From an uncultured Clostridia bacterium (lineage in GTDB: Bacteria; Bacillota; Clostridia; TANB77; CAG-508): a stretch of 64,000 nucleotides of DNA. The notes beneath the pieces were generated by a model that saw only the letters and a program-made list of their open reading frames with translations, was not told the DNA's origin and made no database searches. This document shows positions 1 to 8,697 of this stretch, one piece after another. The translations under genes and the position numbers were made by a program. Location: positions 62,001 to 126,000 of the forward strand of contig CAKPIA010000001.1 of NCBI GenBank assembly GCA_934162205.1. Direction: 5' to 3'. The first letter of the stretch is position 1. Every line of letters starts with the position of its first letter.

Positions 1-52
1 CTGTTAAAGTAATTATTATGCTTAACAATATTGAAACAAGGTATTTCTTCAT
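1..52 (-). CDS. 5' end of an exported protein, cut by the window edge
   Basis: A minus-strand ATG at 50-52 follows a strong ribosome binding site (AAGGGGG, about 60-68). It opens 17 codons reading MKKYLVSILLSIIITLT, which is two lysines followed by a hydrophobic stretch, as in a signal peptide or membrane anchor. Only this start is visible, so the function cannot be named. It lies downstream of the P-type ATPase and its terminator, so it is probably a separate transcription unit. Confidence 0.5.
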   Translation of the reverse strand, partial: MKKYLVSILLSIIITLT

Positions 53-130
53 ATTTTCACATCCCCCTTAATACTTTATTATTATACAACATTTTACCAT
101 TTTTGGCAATAGTTATGTAAATTAAAATAA

Positions 131-161
131 AAAGAAAAAACAATGCTTTTTAAAGCATTGT
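131..161 (-). terminator. Rho-independent terminator after the P-type ATPase
   Basis: A nine-base stem (CAATGCTTT / AAAGCATTG) is followed on the minus strand by a run of T. It lies about ten bases past the ATPase stop codon. Confidence 0.85.
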
Positions 162-170
162 CTCTTCTTT

Positions 171-2891
171 TTATTCGTCCTTTGTTGTATTAATTTTTAA
201 TAATTTAAATATTTCTACTATTACAATAGGAGCAAATATTAAACATACTGTTTCTACTATATTTTGTGTTGGTAATAATGGTATACTAAATATATTTCTT
301 AAAGCTGGAACCAATAATATTACAAACATTAATGCAGCAGATGCTATTATTGCTAATACTAATTTTGAATTATTAAATATATTTGTTCTAAATATTGATT
401 TTTTATTATCTCTAATATTAAACACATGCACTAATTCTGATAAAGCTAATACACAAAATGCCATTGTTTGTCCAACTTCTATTTTTGTCTCATCTAAAGT
501 AAGATTTCCAATTGGCTCTGTTGTTGTTCCTAATCCTATCATAAATGCTGATAATGTTAATAATCCAATCATAATACCTTGATATACAATTCTAAATGTC
601 ATGCCTTTTGTAAATATTCCTTTACTTGGTTTGACAGGTTTTCTATTCATTATATTGTCATTTGCAGGATCAAATGCTAATGCTAGTGCTGGCAATGAAT
701 CTGTTACTAAATTTATCCATAAAATGTGTATTGGCATTAATATTTCTAATTGTGATACATCTGTTATTCCAAACCATTTACTAAATAATGGTGTTAATAA
801 TGTTGCTAAAAATAATACTATAATTTCTCCAACATTACTTGAAAGTAAAAATTGTATAACTTTTAAGATATTATCATATATTCTTCTTCCTTCTTCTACT
901 GCAGATACAACTGTTGCAAAATTATCGTCAGTTAATATAACATCTGCTGCTTCTTTTGCAACATCAGTTCCAACAACTCCCATTGCACACCCTATATCAG
1001 CAGTTTTTAAGGCTGGACTATCATTTACTCCATCACCAGTCATTGCAACTATTTGATTATTTTTCTGCCATGCTTTTACAATTCTAACTTTATGTTCTGG
1101 TGAAACTCTTGCATATACAGAATAATGACTAACATGTTTTTCTAATTCTTCATCTGTCATATTTTCTAAATCAGTACCTGTTATTGCTTCGTCTTCATTT
1201 TCTAATATGCCTAATTTTTTTGCAATTGCTGTTGCTGTTATTTTATGGTCACCTGTTATCATTACTGTTTTTATACCTGCAGTTTTACATTTTTCTACAG
1301 CTATTTTAGCTTCTTCTCTAGGTGGATCTATCATTCCAACCATTCCAATATAAATCAAGTCATTTTCTATTGTTTTCATTTCTTCTTTATTTGGAATATG
1401 ATCAATTTCTTTATATGCCATTGCTAAAACTCTTAATGCCTCTTTTGCCATTGTTTCATTATTTTTAGCAATTTCTTTTTTGTAATTTTCTATATCATTT
1501 TTTATTTCTCCGTTTATAATATATGAATTACATCTTTTTAATAATTCATCTACTCCACCTTTTGTATAAACAATATATTTTCCATTATTTTCATTTACTG
1601 TTGTCATTAATTTTCTATCAGAGTCAAATGGTATTTCGTCTAATCTAGGCATTATGTCATATATACTTGGATCAAAATCTAGAGTAAATGCCATATCTAC
1701 TAATGCTGTCTCTGTTGGATCTCCTGTTAACTCATTGTCTGATGAAATCTTTGTATCATTACATAACATACTTGATAATACTAATTTTTTTATTTCATCA
1801 TCTTCTGCTTTTACATCTGATAAATTTTCTAATCTATTATTCCAAAATACTTTTTCTACTGTCATTTTATTTTGTGTTAATGTTCCTGTTTTATCTGAAC
1901 ATATTACAGTTGCACTTCCTAATGTTTCAACAGCTGGTAATCTTTTAACAATTGCATTTCTTTTTACCATTTTTTGAACACCAATTGCTAATACTATTGT
2001 AGAAACAGCAGCCAATCCCTCTGGTATGGCTGCAACAGCAAGTGATACTGCTGTCATAAACATTGCTATTGGTTCTTTTCCTTGTAATAAACCTACTACA
2101 AATATAAAAGCACATATTGCTAATGCTACAATTCCTAATGTTTTTCCTAAACTATTTAATTTTGTTTGAAGTGGTGTTTCTTGTTTTTCTGTTGAATTTA
2201 TTATTCCTGCAATTTTACCAACTTCTGTATTCATTCCAGTTTCTACAACTACGCCTTTTCCTCTTCCATATGTAATTAAACTAGAAGAAAATAACATATT
2301 TACTCTATCGCCTATTCCTGTTTCTTCTTTTTCTATTACTTCTGCTGTTTTCTCTACTGGAACTGATTCACCTGTTAATGATGACTCTTGTGATTTTAGG
2401 TTTGCTTCTTCTATTATTCTTAAATCTGCTGGAATATAGTCCCCTGTGTCTAATACAACTATATCTCCTTGTACTAATTCTCTTGATGGTACTACTGTAA
2501 TATTTCCATCTCTTATAACTTTTGCAGCATGATCACTTAATTTTTTTAAAGCTTCTAAAGATTTTTCAGCTTTTGCTTCTTGAGCAACACCTATTATTGC
2601 ATTTACCAAAACTACTATTAAAATTATTATTGTATCTGTAATTCCTTCTCCATTTGCAATTCCTACTGCCCCTGAAACAATTGCTGCTATTATAAGTACT
2701 ATTATAGAAAAGTCTTTAAATTGTTCTATAAACTTTTGAAATAAATTTTTCTTTTTTCCTTCTTTTAATTCATTAAAACCGTTTTCTTCTTGTCTTCCTT
2801 TCACCTCTTCAGTTGTTAGTCCATTTTTTAAGTTTGTTTTTAAATTTTTCTCAACCTCTTCAATTTCTTGATTAAACCACTTTTTTTCCAT
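171..2891 (-). CDS. P2-type cation-transporting ATPase (Ca2+/Mn2+ type)
   Basis: A 906-residue membrane ATPase that moves divalent cations across the cytoplasmic membrane at the cost of ATP. Seen in order: the actuator motif TGES, the PEGL motif in M4, the phosphorylation motif DKTGTLT, the hinge TGDGVNDSPAL, and M5/M6 elements SSNVGE and NLVTDSLPALAL. The last two match the calcium-site residues of the SERCA/PMR1 (P2A) group. The ATG at 2891 was chosen over an upstream in-frame start because AAGGAGG lies just ahead of it. The leader holds a Mn2+ riboswitch and terminator (3048-3183), so Mn2+ export is the likeliest role. Ca2+ transport remains possible. Confidence 0.9.
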   Translation of the reverse strand: MEKKWFNQEIEEVEKNLKTNLKNGLTTEEVKGRQEENGFNELKEGKKKNLFQKFIEQFKDFSIIVLIIAAIVSGAVGIANGEGITDTIIILIVVLVNAIIGVAQEAKAEKSLEALKKLSDHAAKVIRDGNITVVPSRELVQGDIVVLDTGDYIPADLRIIEEANLKSQESSLTGESVPVEKTAEVIEKEETGIGDRVNMLFSSSLITYGRGKGVVVETGMNTEVGKIAGIINSTEKQETPLQTKLNSLGKTLGIVALAICAFIFVVGLLQGKEPIAMFMTAVSLAVAAIPEGLAAVSTIVLAIGVQKMVKRNAIVKRLPAVETLGSATVICSDKTGTLTQNKMTVEKVFWNNRLENLSDVKAEDDEIKKLVLSSMLCNDTKISSDNELTGDPTETALVDMAFTLDFDPSIYDIMPRLDEIPFDSDRKLMTTVNENNGKYIVYTKGGVDELLKRCNSYIINGEIKNDIENYKKEIAKNNETMAKEALRVLAMAYKEIDHIPNKEEMKTIENDLIYIGMVGMIDPPREEAKIAVEKCKTAGIKTVMITGDHKITATAIAKKLGILENEDEAITGTDLENMTDEELEKHVSHYSVYARVSPEHKVRIVKAWQKNNQIVAMTGDGVNDSPALKTADIGCAMGVVGTDVAKEAADVILTDDNFATVVSAVEEGRRIYDNILKVIQFLLSSNVGEIIVLFLATLLTPLFSKWFGITDVSQLEILMPIHILWINLVTDSLPALALAFDPANDNIMNRKPVKPSKGIFTKGMTFRIVYQGIMIGLLTLSAFMIGLGTTTEPIGNLTLDETKIEVGQTMAFCVLALSELVHVFNIRDNKKSIFRTNIFNNSKLVLAIIASAALMFVILLVPALRNIFSIPLLPTQNIVETVCLIFAPIVIVEIFKLLKINTTKDE

Positions 2892-3047
2892 AATAATCCT
2901 CCTTATATTATTATAACCATTTATAATTAATATTATAGTACCCAAGCAAAGATAATAGTATATTTGCATTTATCAAAATTCTAAAATCTGCATCTTTGTT
3001 CTTGTTCGAAATTTAGCAAAGCTTATATGTTTTTTCTATATATAAAA

Positions 3048-3098
3048 AGACTTTTAAAGAAAAATTATAATTTATTTATAATCTTTCTTTAAAAGTCT
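3048..3098 (-). terminator. Terminator controlled by the Mn2+ riboswitch
   Basis: A 15-base-pair stem (arms 3048-3062 and 3084-3098) is followed on the minus strand by TTTTT. Its first arm contains the bases that form the 3' strand of riboswitch helix P1 (3088-3095), so the two structures exclude each other. Ligand-stabilised P1 should prevent termination and switch the ATPase gene on. Confidence 0.8.
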
Positions 3099-3183
3099 CG
3101 CTTACTTTTTTAAAGCTTACTAACCAGATACTAATTGTATCGCGACTGTTGACTAGTAATTTAAAGCTACTCCCCTTTAAATT
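3088..3183 (-). promoter_or_regulatory. yybP-ykoY family (Mn2+) riboswitch aptamer
   Basis: Read on the minus strand the leader contains GGGGAGTAGC near its 5' end (3166-3175) and AGCGAGACTTT near its 3' end. These are the two conserved blocks of yybP-ykoY aptamers. An eight-base P1 helix closes them (TTTAAAGG with CTTTTAAA). This class is known to sense Mn2+ and often precedes P-type ATPases. The 3' P1 strand overlaps the terminator at 3048-3098, which gives an ON-switch layout. Assignment is by motif recognition and has not been covariance-tested. Confidence 0.82.
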
Positions 3184-3221
3184 TATTTAATTTATATACC
3201 AATATTTTTTGTCAATAAAAT

Positions 3222-3296
3222 TGGTGACCCCTACGGGAATCGAACCCATGATTCCACCTTGAGAGGGTGGCGTCTTAACCGCTTGACCAAGGGGCC
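3222..3296 (-). tRNA. tRNA-Glu (anticodon CTC)
   Basis: A 75-base cloverleaf with acceptor GGCCCCT/AGGGGTC, T-loop GGTTCGAATCC, anticodon loop CTCTCAA and an encoded CCA end. The anticodon CTC reads GAG. It lies between mrnC and the Mn2+ riboswitch. Confidence 0.93.
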
Positions 3297-3435
3297 TTGT
3301 AATACTATATATTTATATCATTTTTTTTTTATTTAGTCAACAAATAATATAATTTTATTTTAATTAAATGAATTTAAAATGCCTTAATTTCTATTTTTAA
3401 TTATATTTTAAAAGATATAAATTTTAATTTTAGAC

Positions 3436-3486
3436 AAAAATGCAGGAAAATCGACTTTTAATTTATCTTTTTCCTACATTTTTATT
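3436..3486 (-). terminator. Terminator after mrnC
   Basis: An imperfect inverted repeat (AATGTAGGAAAA / TTTTCCTGCATT on the minus strand) is followed by TTTTT. It closes the rbgA-mrnC unit. The rest of 3300-3543 is AT-rich with no gene visible. Confidence 0.65.
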
Positions 3487-3543
3487 TTTATACTCTGTTA
3501 TGTTTTTAGGTTGTCAAAAAACTACGTCCCCATTGACATTTTT

Positions 3544-3939
3544 TTAAACTATCTTATTTAATATTTCTTTTAATCTTTTATTTTGCTTTGTTAAATATAA
3601 ATATCCAATCAATGCTTCAAATGCTGTTGCATACATATATTCTTGTACATTAGAATTTTTAGGCACATGATGATTTTCTGCATTTCTTCCTCTTCTTACA
3701 ATTTCTTTTTCTTCTTCTGTTAAATCTTCATATATATTTTTTAATATATTTGCTTGAGCAGATGCTTTTACATATTTTATTGCTTCTATATGTAATTTAT
3801 GTGGTTTTAAATTTGTTGTATTTATCAAATAAGTTCTAATAAATAATTCATATACATTATCCCCAATATATGCCCAAGTTAATGGATTCATTAACCTAAT
3901 ATCTGTTATATCTTTTTCTATATTTATAAATTCTTCCAA
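3544..3939 (-). CDS. mrnC: Mini-ribonuclease III (Mini-III)
   Basis: A 131-residue RNase III catalytic-domain protein without the dsRNA-binding domain, typical of Mini-III, which matures 23S rRNA in Firmicutes. Visible signatures are NPLTWAYIGDNVYEL at residues 18-32, RGRNAENHHVPK in the middle, and TAFEALIGYLYL near the C terminus. The reading frame opens with TTG at 3939, preceded by AGAAGG. No better ATG lies nearby. It sits 20 bases downstream of rbgA, another 50S ribosome maturation factor. Confidence 0.9.
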   Translation of the reverse strand: MEEFINIEKDITDIRLMNPLTWAYIGDNVYELFIRTYLINTTNLKPHKLHIEAIKYVKASAQANILKNIYEDLTEEEKEIVRRGRNAENHHVPKNSNVQEYMYATAFEALIGYLYLTKQNKRLKEILNKIV

Positions 3940-3959
3940 GTTTTCACCTTCTATTTTTA

Positions 3960-4922
3960 TTATTTTGTATTTGGTTTTTCTAATGTTATTTTTCCAAGCT
4001 TTCCGCTTCTAAAATCGTCTAATATTATTCTTGCAGTTTTTTCTTCGTCTATTTTTCCTCCTGACATTATTGCACCTCTTTTTTTACCTATTAATAACAT
4101 TATTTCATATATATTTGCATTTTCATTTTGAGGCATTTGCATTATTTGTTCTACTTCCTCTTCTGTTATTTTATATCTTTCACATAAATTCAATTTATAT
4201 TTACTGTTTAATAATGCTTTTATTAAATTAAATGCTATTTCTGTTCTTTCTAAAATGTCATCTTTTATTGTTCCTGTAAATGCTAAATTTAATGCTATTT
4301 CTTCATTTTCAAATTTTGGCCATAATACACCTGGAGTATCTAATAACTCTATTTTTTCATTTACTCTTATCCATTGTTTTGATCTAGTTACACCTGGTCT
4401 ATTGGCTACTTCTAGTGATGTTTTTTTAGCTACACGATTTATAAATGATGATTTTCCTACATTTGGAATTCCAAGAATCATTACTCTTATTTTTTTGCCG
4501 ACTCTTCCTTTTTCAGATGACTTTGTTAAATCTTCGTTCATTATTTTTTCTATTTCTCTTAAGCAGTTTTGTATACCATTTCCAGAGTTTGAGTCTGTTA
4601 GTAATGCGGGAATATTCTGTTTTTTAAAATATTCTACCCATGCTTTGTTTAATCCCTCATCTGATAAGTCACATTTATTTAATAGTACTATTTTCTTTTT
4701 ACCTTTTGTTATTTTTTCTATTTCTGGATTTCTACTAGACAATGGTATTCTTGCATCTAACAATTCAATTACTACATCTATTAATCTTAAGTCCTCTATT
4801 ATTTGTCTTCTTGTTTTTGCCATATGACCTGGATACCAATTTATATTATATTTGCTATTTTCTTCTTTATTTTCATTTTTTACTTTTTCTTGTCTCATTT
4901 TTCTTTTTTGATACATGTCCAT
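3960..4922 (-). CDS. rbgA: Ribosome biogenesis GTPase RbgA (YlqF)
   Basis: A 320-residue circularly permuted GTPase needed for late 50S subunit assembly. The permuted order is clear: NKCD (G4) near residue 84, then GIPNVGKSSFINR (G1), then DTPG (G3). The hallmark WYPGHMAK lies at residues 29-36. The N terminus is about 25 charged residues longer than in Bacillus RbgA. I kept the ATG at 4922 because AAGGAAGTG precedes it. It forms an operon with mrnC downstream. Confidence 0.93.
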   Translation of the reverse strand: MDMYQKRKMRQEKVKNENKEENSKYNINWYPGHMAKTRRQIIEDLRLIDVVIELLDARIPLSSRNPEIEKITKGKKKIVLLNKCDLSDEGLNKAWVEYFKKQNIPALLTDSNSGNGIQNCLREIEKIMNEDLTKSSEKGRVGKKIRVMILGIPNVGKSSFINRVAKKTSLEVANRPGVTRSKQWIRVNEKIELLDTPGVLWPKFENEEIALNLAFTGTIKDDILERTEIAFNLIKALLNSKYKLNLCERYKITEEEVEQIMQMPQNENANIYEIMLLIGKKRGAIMSGGKIDEEKTARIILDDFRSGKLGKITLEKPNTK

Positions 4923-4943
4923 TATTTTTCACTTCCTTTTTCC

Positions 4944-5240
4944 TTATTTTATAGGTTCTAAATACATTACTTCTTTGCCTAATTTTTTAGCATATTCAAT
5001 CTCTTTATCTGTTGAGTTTCCAATATATCCATTAACATTAACAACATAAATTGCATCACTAATTTTGATTTTATTGTAATGCAAATCTGATAAGATTTGT
5101 TGTTCTTTTTCAGTAAATTTATCATTACTATAAATACATTGAATAACAACATATTTATTTTTTATTTCTAATTCTTTAGATATTTCCATCATCTTGTCTT
5201 TAAACCTCATACTACCACAAATAGTAACTATTTTGTTCAT
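4944..5240 (-). CDS. Small nucleoside 2-deoxyribosyltransferase-like protein
   Basis: 98 residues. The N-terminal strand ends in GSMRF, and the C-terminal half carries SDAIYVVNVNGYIG followed by STDKEIEYAKKLGK. This pattern resembles the Rossmann-like nucleoside 2-deoxyribosyltransferase / DUF4406 group often seen in phages and gut Firmicutes. Catalytic activity is not assured at this length. It lies between a histidine phosphatase and rbgA with short gaps, so it may be co-transcribed with them. Confidence 0.6.
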   Translation of the reverse strand: MNKIVTICGSMRFKDKMMEISKELEIKNKYVVIQCIYSNDKFTEKEQQILSDLHYNKIKISDAIYVVNVNGYIGNSTDKEIEYAKKLGKEVMYLEPIK

Positions 5241-5263
5241 ATATTTATCTCCTTTAAATCAAT

Positions 5264-5785
5264 TTATAAATTATATTCATATACTTTACAATTTTCACAT
5301 GCAAACATTTTATCATTAAATCCATTAAAATACCAATCTATAGTTCTTATAACTCCACCATGAGAAACTATTAAAATATTTTTGTCCTTTTCTTTTATTT
5401 TTATTTCTTCTAAAAATTTGCTAACTCGCTCATATACACTTTTCATCGATTCTAATTCTGTATATTTCTTTTCTGAATTTATTCCCCAAAACTCTTTCCA
5501 ATCTAATCTATCAAATGGTGTATTTTCGTATATTCCCATATTTCGTTCTTTTATTCTATCTTCTATAATTACTGGTATATTTTTATCTAAATCACATAAT
5601 CTTAATGTATCTTGAGCTCTTTGAATTGTAGAACAATATACAATATCAATTTTTTTGTTTTTCAACTTTTCTCCTAATAAAATCGCTTGTTGTATTCCAT
5701 TTTCATTTAATGGTTCTTCTTCTGTTGCTATTACTTTATTTTTTCCCATATTAGTTTCACCATGTCTTACTACATATATTTTCAT
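5264..5785 (-). CDS. Histidine phosphatase family protein (phosphoglycerate-mutase-like)
   Basis: 173 residues. The phosphohistidine motif RHGET is at residues 8-12 and the second catalytic histidine is in SHGG near residue 141. The family removes phosphate from sugars, nucleotides or cobalamin precursors. The substrate cannot be told here because no cobalamin genes are nearby. It follows the MFS transporter gene by about 25 bases, which suggests co-transcription. Confidence 0.85.
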   Translation of the reverse strand: MKIYVVRHGETNMGKNKVIATEEEPLNENGIQQAILLGEKLKNKKIDIVYCSTIQRAQDTLRLCDLDKNIPVIIEDRIKERNMGIYENTPFDRLDWKEFWGINSEKKYTELESMKSVYERVSKFLEEIKIKEKDKNILIVSHGGVIRTIDWYFNGFNDKMFACENCKVYEYNL

Positions 5786-5810
5786 AAGTTCACCATCCTA
5801 TTTTTTGAGC

Positions 5811-7016
5811 CTAAACATTCCATTGTTTTATTATTTTTGCATTTATAAATAGTACAATTATTGATCCTGCAAACATAACTTTAAATGTTATATTAACATT
5901 TATAATACTTATTATTAATAATGCAAATAAAACTATAAATTCAAAGAAACATAAACACATTTCATGTATTATTGATAACAATAATGTATCTTTCTCCTCC
6001 ATTTCGCACTTACTTTGTGATAATGCTGAATATGATGAATCATACACATCATCAACAAGATTATATATAGATTTATTTAACATTAAAATATATACTTTAT
6101 GTGCAAATAGAAATACTGATGTAACAATTGCTTTTATAAATGTTATTATATTAAATGTTTTTATCTTATTTTTATCATAATTATTTCCTGCAATAAATAA
6201 ACTTAATAATTCTACAATTGTAGATATTACATATAAAATTGTAAATGTTTTTAAATCATTTAAAGATATATATATGTATAATGGAACAGCTATTAATCTT
6301 TCTATAATTATAAATGATCTTAATCCACTTACTAATTTTAAATTTTCATTTTCTTTTTGGAATAAATATTTATAACTTTCTTTAAAAACTAATTTAATAT
6401 CATACTTCATTTTTTCTTTATCTAAATTAAGTAATGCAATATATGCTATAAAATAAGAAATAAATACTGAAATAATTAAAATTGTATTATTATTCTTAAT
6501 TAATAATACTCCTGCAAATATATAACCAATAATACTTGAAAAACATCTTAAAATATATGTAAAAGAATTAAATCTTCCTCTAAATTCTTCACCAACTATT
6601 TTTCCTGGTATATAAGTGTTAAGTGGATTATTTGCAGCCCCACTTAGTCCATATATTAATGCTATTGATATATAATGTTTAATATTAGTATCTACTGTTA
6701 AAACTAATATTAAGCTTATACATTTTAATAAATAACTTATGCATTTGGTATTTGCAACTCCTATTTTCTTTGATAAAGTTCCAGCTAATGGTGAAAAAGC
6801 CCCCATAACCAAAAATTGAATCATATATATAAATATTATCATTGCAACGCTTACTCCTGCTTTATATAAAACAACTGGCGTAAAGGCTGCATATATACTA
6901 TTTGCAAATGTTTTAAAAAAATTATCAATATATAATAATATATAATCTTTACTATTAAAATAACTTCTATTTATACTGTAATTAGTTTTGTCTTCACTTT
7001 CTATATTTTGTTTCAT
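5811..7016 (-). CDS. MFS-type transporter
   Basis: 401 residues with about twelve hydrophobic segments and an N-terminal hydrophilic lead of about 25 residues. A loop after the second helix pair reads SPLAGTLSKKIGV, matching the MFS signature between helices 2 and 3. The substrate is unknown. The ATG at 7016 is preceded by a purine-rich stretch including AAGGGTG at some distance. It is the first gene of a probable unit with the histidine phosphatase. Confidence 0.75.
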   Translation of the reverse strand: MKQNIESEDKTNYSINRSYFNSKDYILLYIDNFFKTFANSIYAAFTPVVLYKAGVSVAMIIFIYMIQFLVMGAFSPLAGTLSKKIGVANTKCISYLLKCISLILVLTVDTNIKHYISIALIYGLSGAANNPLNTYIPGKIVGEEFRGRFNSFTYILRCFSSIIGYIFAGVLLIKNNNTILIISVFISYFIAYIALLNLDKEKMKYDIKLVFKESYKYLFQKENENLKLVSGLRSFIIIERLIAVPLYIYISLNDLKTFTILYVISTIVELLSLFIAGNNYDKNKIKTFNIITFIKAIVTSVFLFAHKVYILMLNKSIYNLVDDVYDSSYSALSQSKCEMEEKDTLLLSIIHEMCLCFFEFIVLFALLIISIINVNITFKVMFAGSIIVLFINAKIIKQWNV

Positions 7017-7110
7017 TCTTCTATTTTTTCACCCTTATTTCATTATTTTTCGATTTTATTTTTTTACATTATAACATACCTTTTATTTTTGTAAAATGTT
7101 TTAATAAAAT

Positions 7111-7158
7111 AAAAAACTAAAACTTTGATTTTAATATTATTCAAAATTTTAGTTTTTT
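7111..7158 (-). terminator. Terminator after the rdgB-like gene
   Basis: An AAAACTAAAA / TTTTAGTTTT inverted repeat flanked by A and T runs. It lies just past the restored rdgB stop codon at 7163-7165, which supports the view that the longer reading frame is the real gene. Confidence 0.75.
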
Positions 7159-7162
7159 ATCT

Positions 7163-7766
7163 TTATAAAATTGTGTTTGCTATAAAATCCACAACATCAC
7201 TTTCGTCTTCATGAATTAATAATTTATCTTTCTCTGTTATATCTGTAAAATATTTATTTAATTTTTTATTTATTGATATTGAATTTAATGGATATCCATC
7301 ATTTATTTTTGTTGAAGGAATATCAACCAAATAAAAATCATCTTTACTCCAAGTATATGTATATTCCTTTCCGATCTTTTATTATTGCTAATCCATATAT
7401 CCATCTTGCAGTTATTTTTCCATTTGTTCCATATTGTTTAACCAAATTTGAGTAATGTTCTATCATTTCATTGTCTGATAATCTTTTTCCATTAACTCTT
7501 CTAACATACATTCCTGGTTGTTTATTTTCTGGAACATTTTCCAAATATAAATTATCATCCATAGCCATTGTTATCATTTTAGTTTTATTCTGATAAGCTC
7601 TTGCTTTTATTAATGCATTTTCTATTGCATCTTTTCCATTCTCTTCTACATCTACTTTAACATTAATATTTTCTAATGTAACTACTTCTATTCCTTTTTT
7701 TAGTAATCCTTTAGAAAATCTTTTAGCTTTTGCTTTGTTTCCTGTTGCAAATAATATTTTTTCCAT
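7163..7766 (-). CDS. RdgB/HAM1-like NTP pyrophosphatase with an apparent +1 frameshift at a CGG codon
   Basis: The frame from the ATG at 7766 opens with ILFATGNKAK, typical of XTP/dITP pyrophosphatases that clear non-canonical purines. It stops early after 140 codons. At codon 132 (7371-7373) the codon is CGG. If the C is skipped, reading continues as GKEYTYTWSKDDFYLVDIPS for 69 more codons to the stop at 7163, giving about 200 residues, the usual family length. The central motif is divergent (MDDNLYLEN instead of the usual SDDSGLE). The alternatives are a pseudogene, an assembly indel or recoding. The HD gene at 21375 shows the same event. Confidence 0.75.
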
Positions 7767-7780
7767 TTTTTTCTCCTATT

Positions 7781-8260
7781 TTACAATGTTCTATAATTAT
7801 TTTTATCTGCTCTATCATCTAATTTTCTATCATAATTATCATTTTTATAAAACCAATCTGTTTTTTTATTAACTGGATGTGCTTTTCTATTACTATCTGC
7901 CAATAAATCAAATAATACTGCTATTGGTATTATCATTCCTATAAATGATATAAATGTATTTAAATATGTCATTATAGCTAATTCTTGTCCTTGTAGCATT
8001 GGCATAATATTATTATATAAATCAACTCCAAAATACATTCCATATCCTAACAAATAAATTAATGCTCCTATTATTTTTCTTTTTATTACTAATACCATAC
8101 ATAATAATGTTAGAAATAATAATATTATTTCTAAATTTGTATTTAATGGTGTTATTCCACCAAAATCTATTCCTAATTCATATGTAACTGCTACAACAAT
8201 TCTAAATACCCAGAACATAGCCATAAACATTACTAACAACCATGTAGATAAATTTTTCAT
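7781..8260 (-). CDS. Uncharacterised four-helix membrane protein
   Basis: 159 residues. Four hydrophobic helices span roughly residues 5-27, 43-60, 64-80 and 95-122, followed by a charged cytoplasmic tail rich in Asp, Lys and Asn. The ribosome binding site AAGGGG lies ahead of the ATG. I do not recognise the family. It is immediately upstream of the rdgB-like gene (14-base gap) and probably co-transcribed with it. Confidence 0.7.
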   Translation of the reverse strand: MKNLSTWLLVMFMAMFWVFRIVVAVTYELGIDFGGITPLNTNLEIILLFLTLLCMVLVIKRKIIGALIYLLGYGMYFGVDLYNNIMPMLQGQELAIMTYLNTFISFIGMIIPIAVLFDLLADSNRKAHPVNKKTDWFYKNDNYDRKLDDRADKNNYRTL

Positions 8261-8286
8261 TTGTTACACCCCTTTTTTCATATTTT

Positions 8287-8313
8287 TTAAGGCGAGCATA
8301 GCCCGCCTTTTAT
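8287..8313. terminator. GC-rich hairpin between the DUF1292 gene and the membrane-protein gene
   Basis: AAGGCG...CGCCTT stem in otherwise AT-rich DNA. The T run is on the plus-strand side, so it is a weak terminator for the minus-strand genes and may instead stabilise the mRNA end. Confidence 0.45.
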
Positions 8314-8322
8314 TTATTTTTA

Positions 8323-8640
8323 TTAATCTTCATCAACAAAATTAAATTCATCTTTAAATTTGTCTTTGAATATTTCAAATACTTTATTTAGTATATCTTC
8401 ATCTTCAACACTTACATATGATTCTTCTTCTGAATCTTCGTCAGTATCTTCTACTTTTAATATTACTACTTCACCTTCATCTTCTTCTCCATCTTCTGTA
8501 ACTGGTAGTAATACAACATATTCTTCTTCATCTAATTCTACTAAATCTAAGAATTCAAATTTTACTTCTTCTCCATTTTCATCATTTAATATTACTATAT
8601 TGTCTAATTCTTCATTTTCTCCATTAAAGTTTTCTTCCAT
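8323..8640 (-). CDS. DUF1292 family acidic protein (YrzB-like)
   Basis: 105 residues, strongly acidic. It opens with an Asp/Glu-rich segment followed by NIVILNDENGEEVKFEFL and EEEYVVLLPV, the conserved core of DUF1292. The molecular role is unknown. In many Firmicutes it sits directly after ireB and ruvX, exactly as here, so the assignment is well supported by gene order. Confidence 0.88.
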   Translation of the reverse strand: MEENFNGENEELDNIVILNDENGEEVKFEFLDLVELDEEEYVVLLPVTEDGEEDEGEVVILKVEDTDEDSEEESYVSVEDEDILNKVFEIFKDKFKDEFNFVDED

Positions 8641-8697
8641 AATTTTTCTCCCTTCAAAATATAATTTTAAAATATTAAAATCTGTAATAATAATATA

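Noticed and set aside
601..1977. Plus-strand open frames over the P-type ATPase gene
   Set aside because: They are antisense shadows of a long, motif-rich gene, have no ribosome binding sites and show Ser/Leu-rich composition from reversed codons.
4944..5240. Toxin-antitoxin or defence role for the small deoxyribosyltransferase-like gene
   Set aside because: It sits in a conserved-looking housekeeping operon, and no partner gene is visible.
7366..7376. AGATCGGAAAG resembles the start of a sequencing adapter at the rdgB frameshift
   Set aside because: The match is short and breaks after AGATCGGAA. The surrounding sequence is continuous coding in both frames, so adapter contamination is unlikely.
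8287..8313. CRISPR-like or REP-type repeat
   Set aside because: Single copy only. I saw no regularly spaced repeats anywhere in the window.
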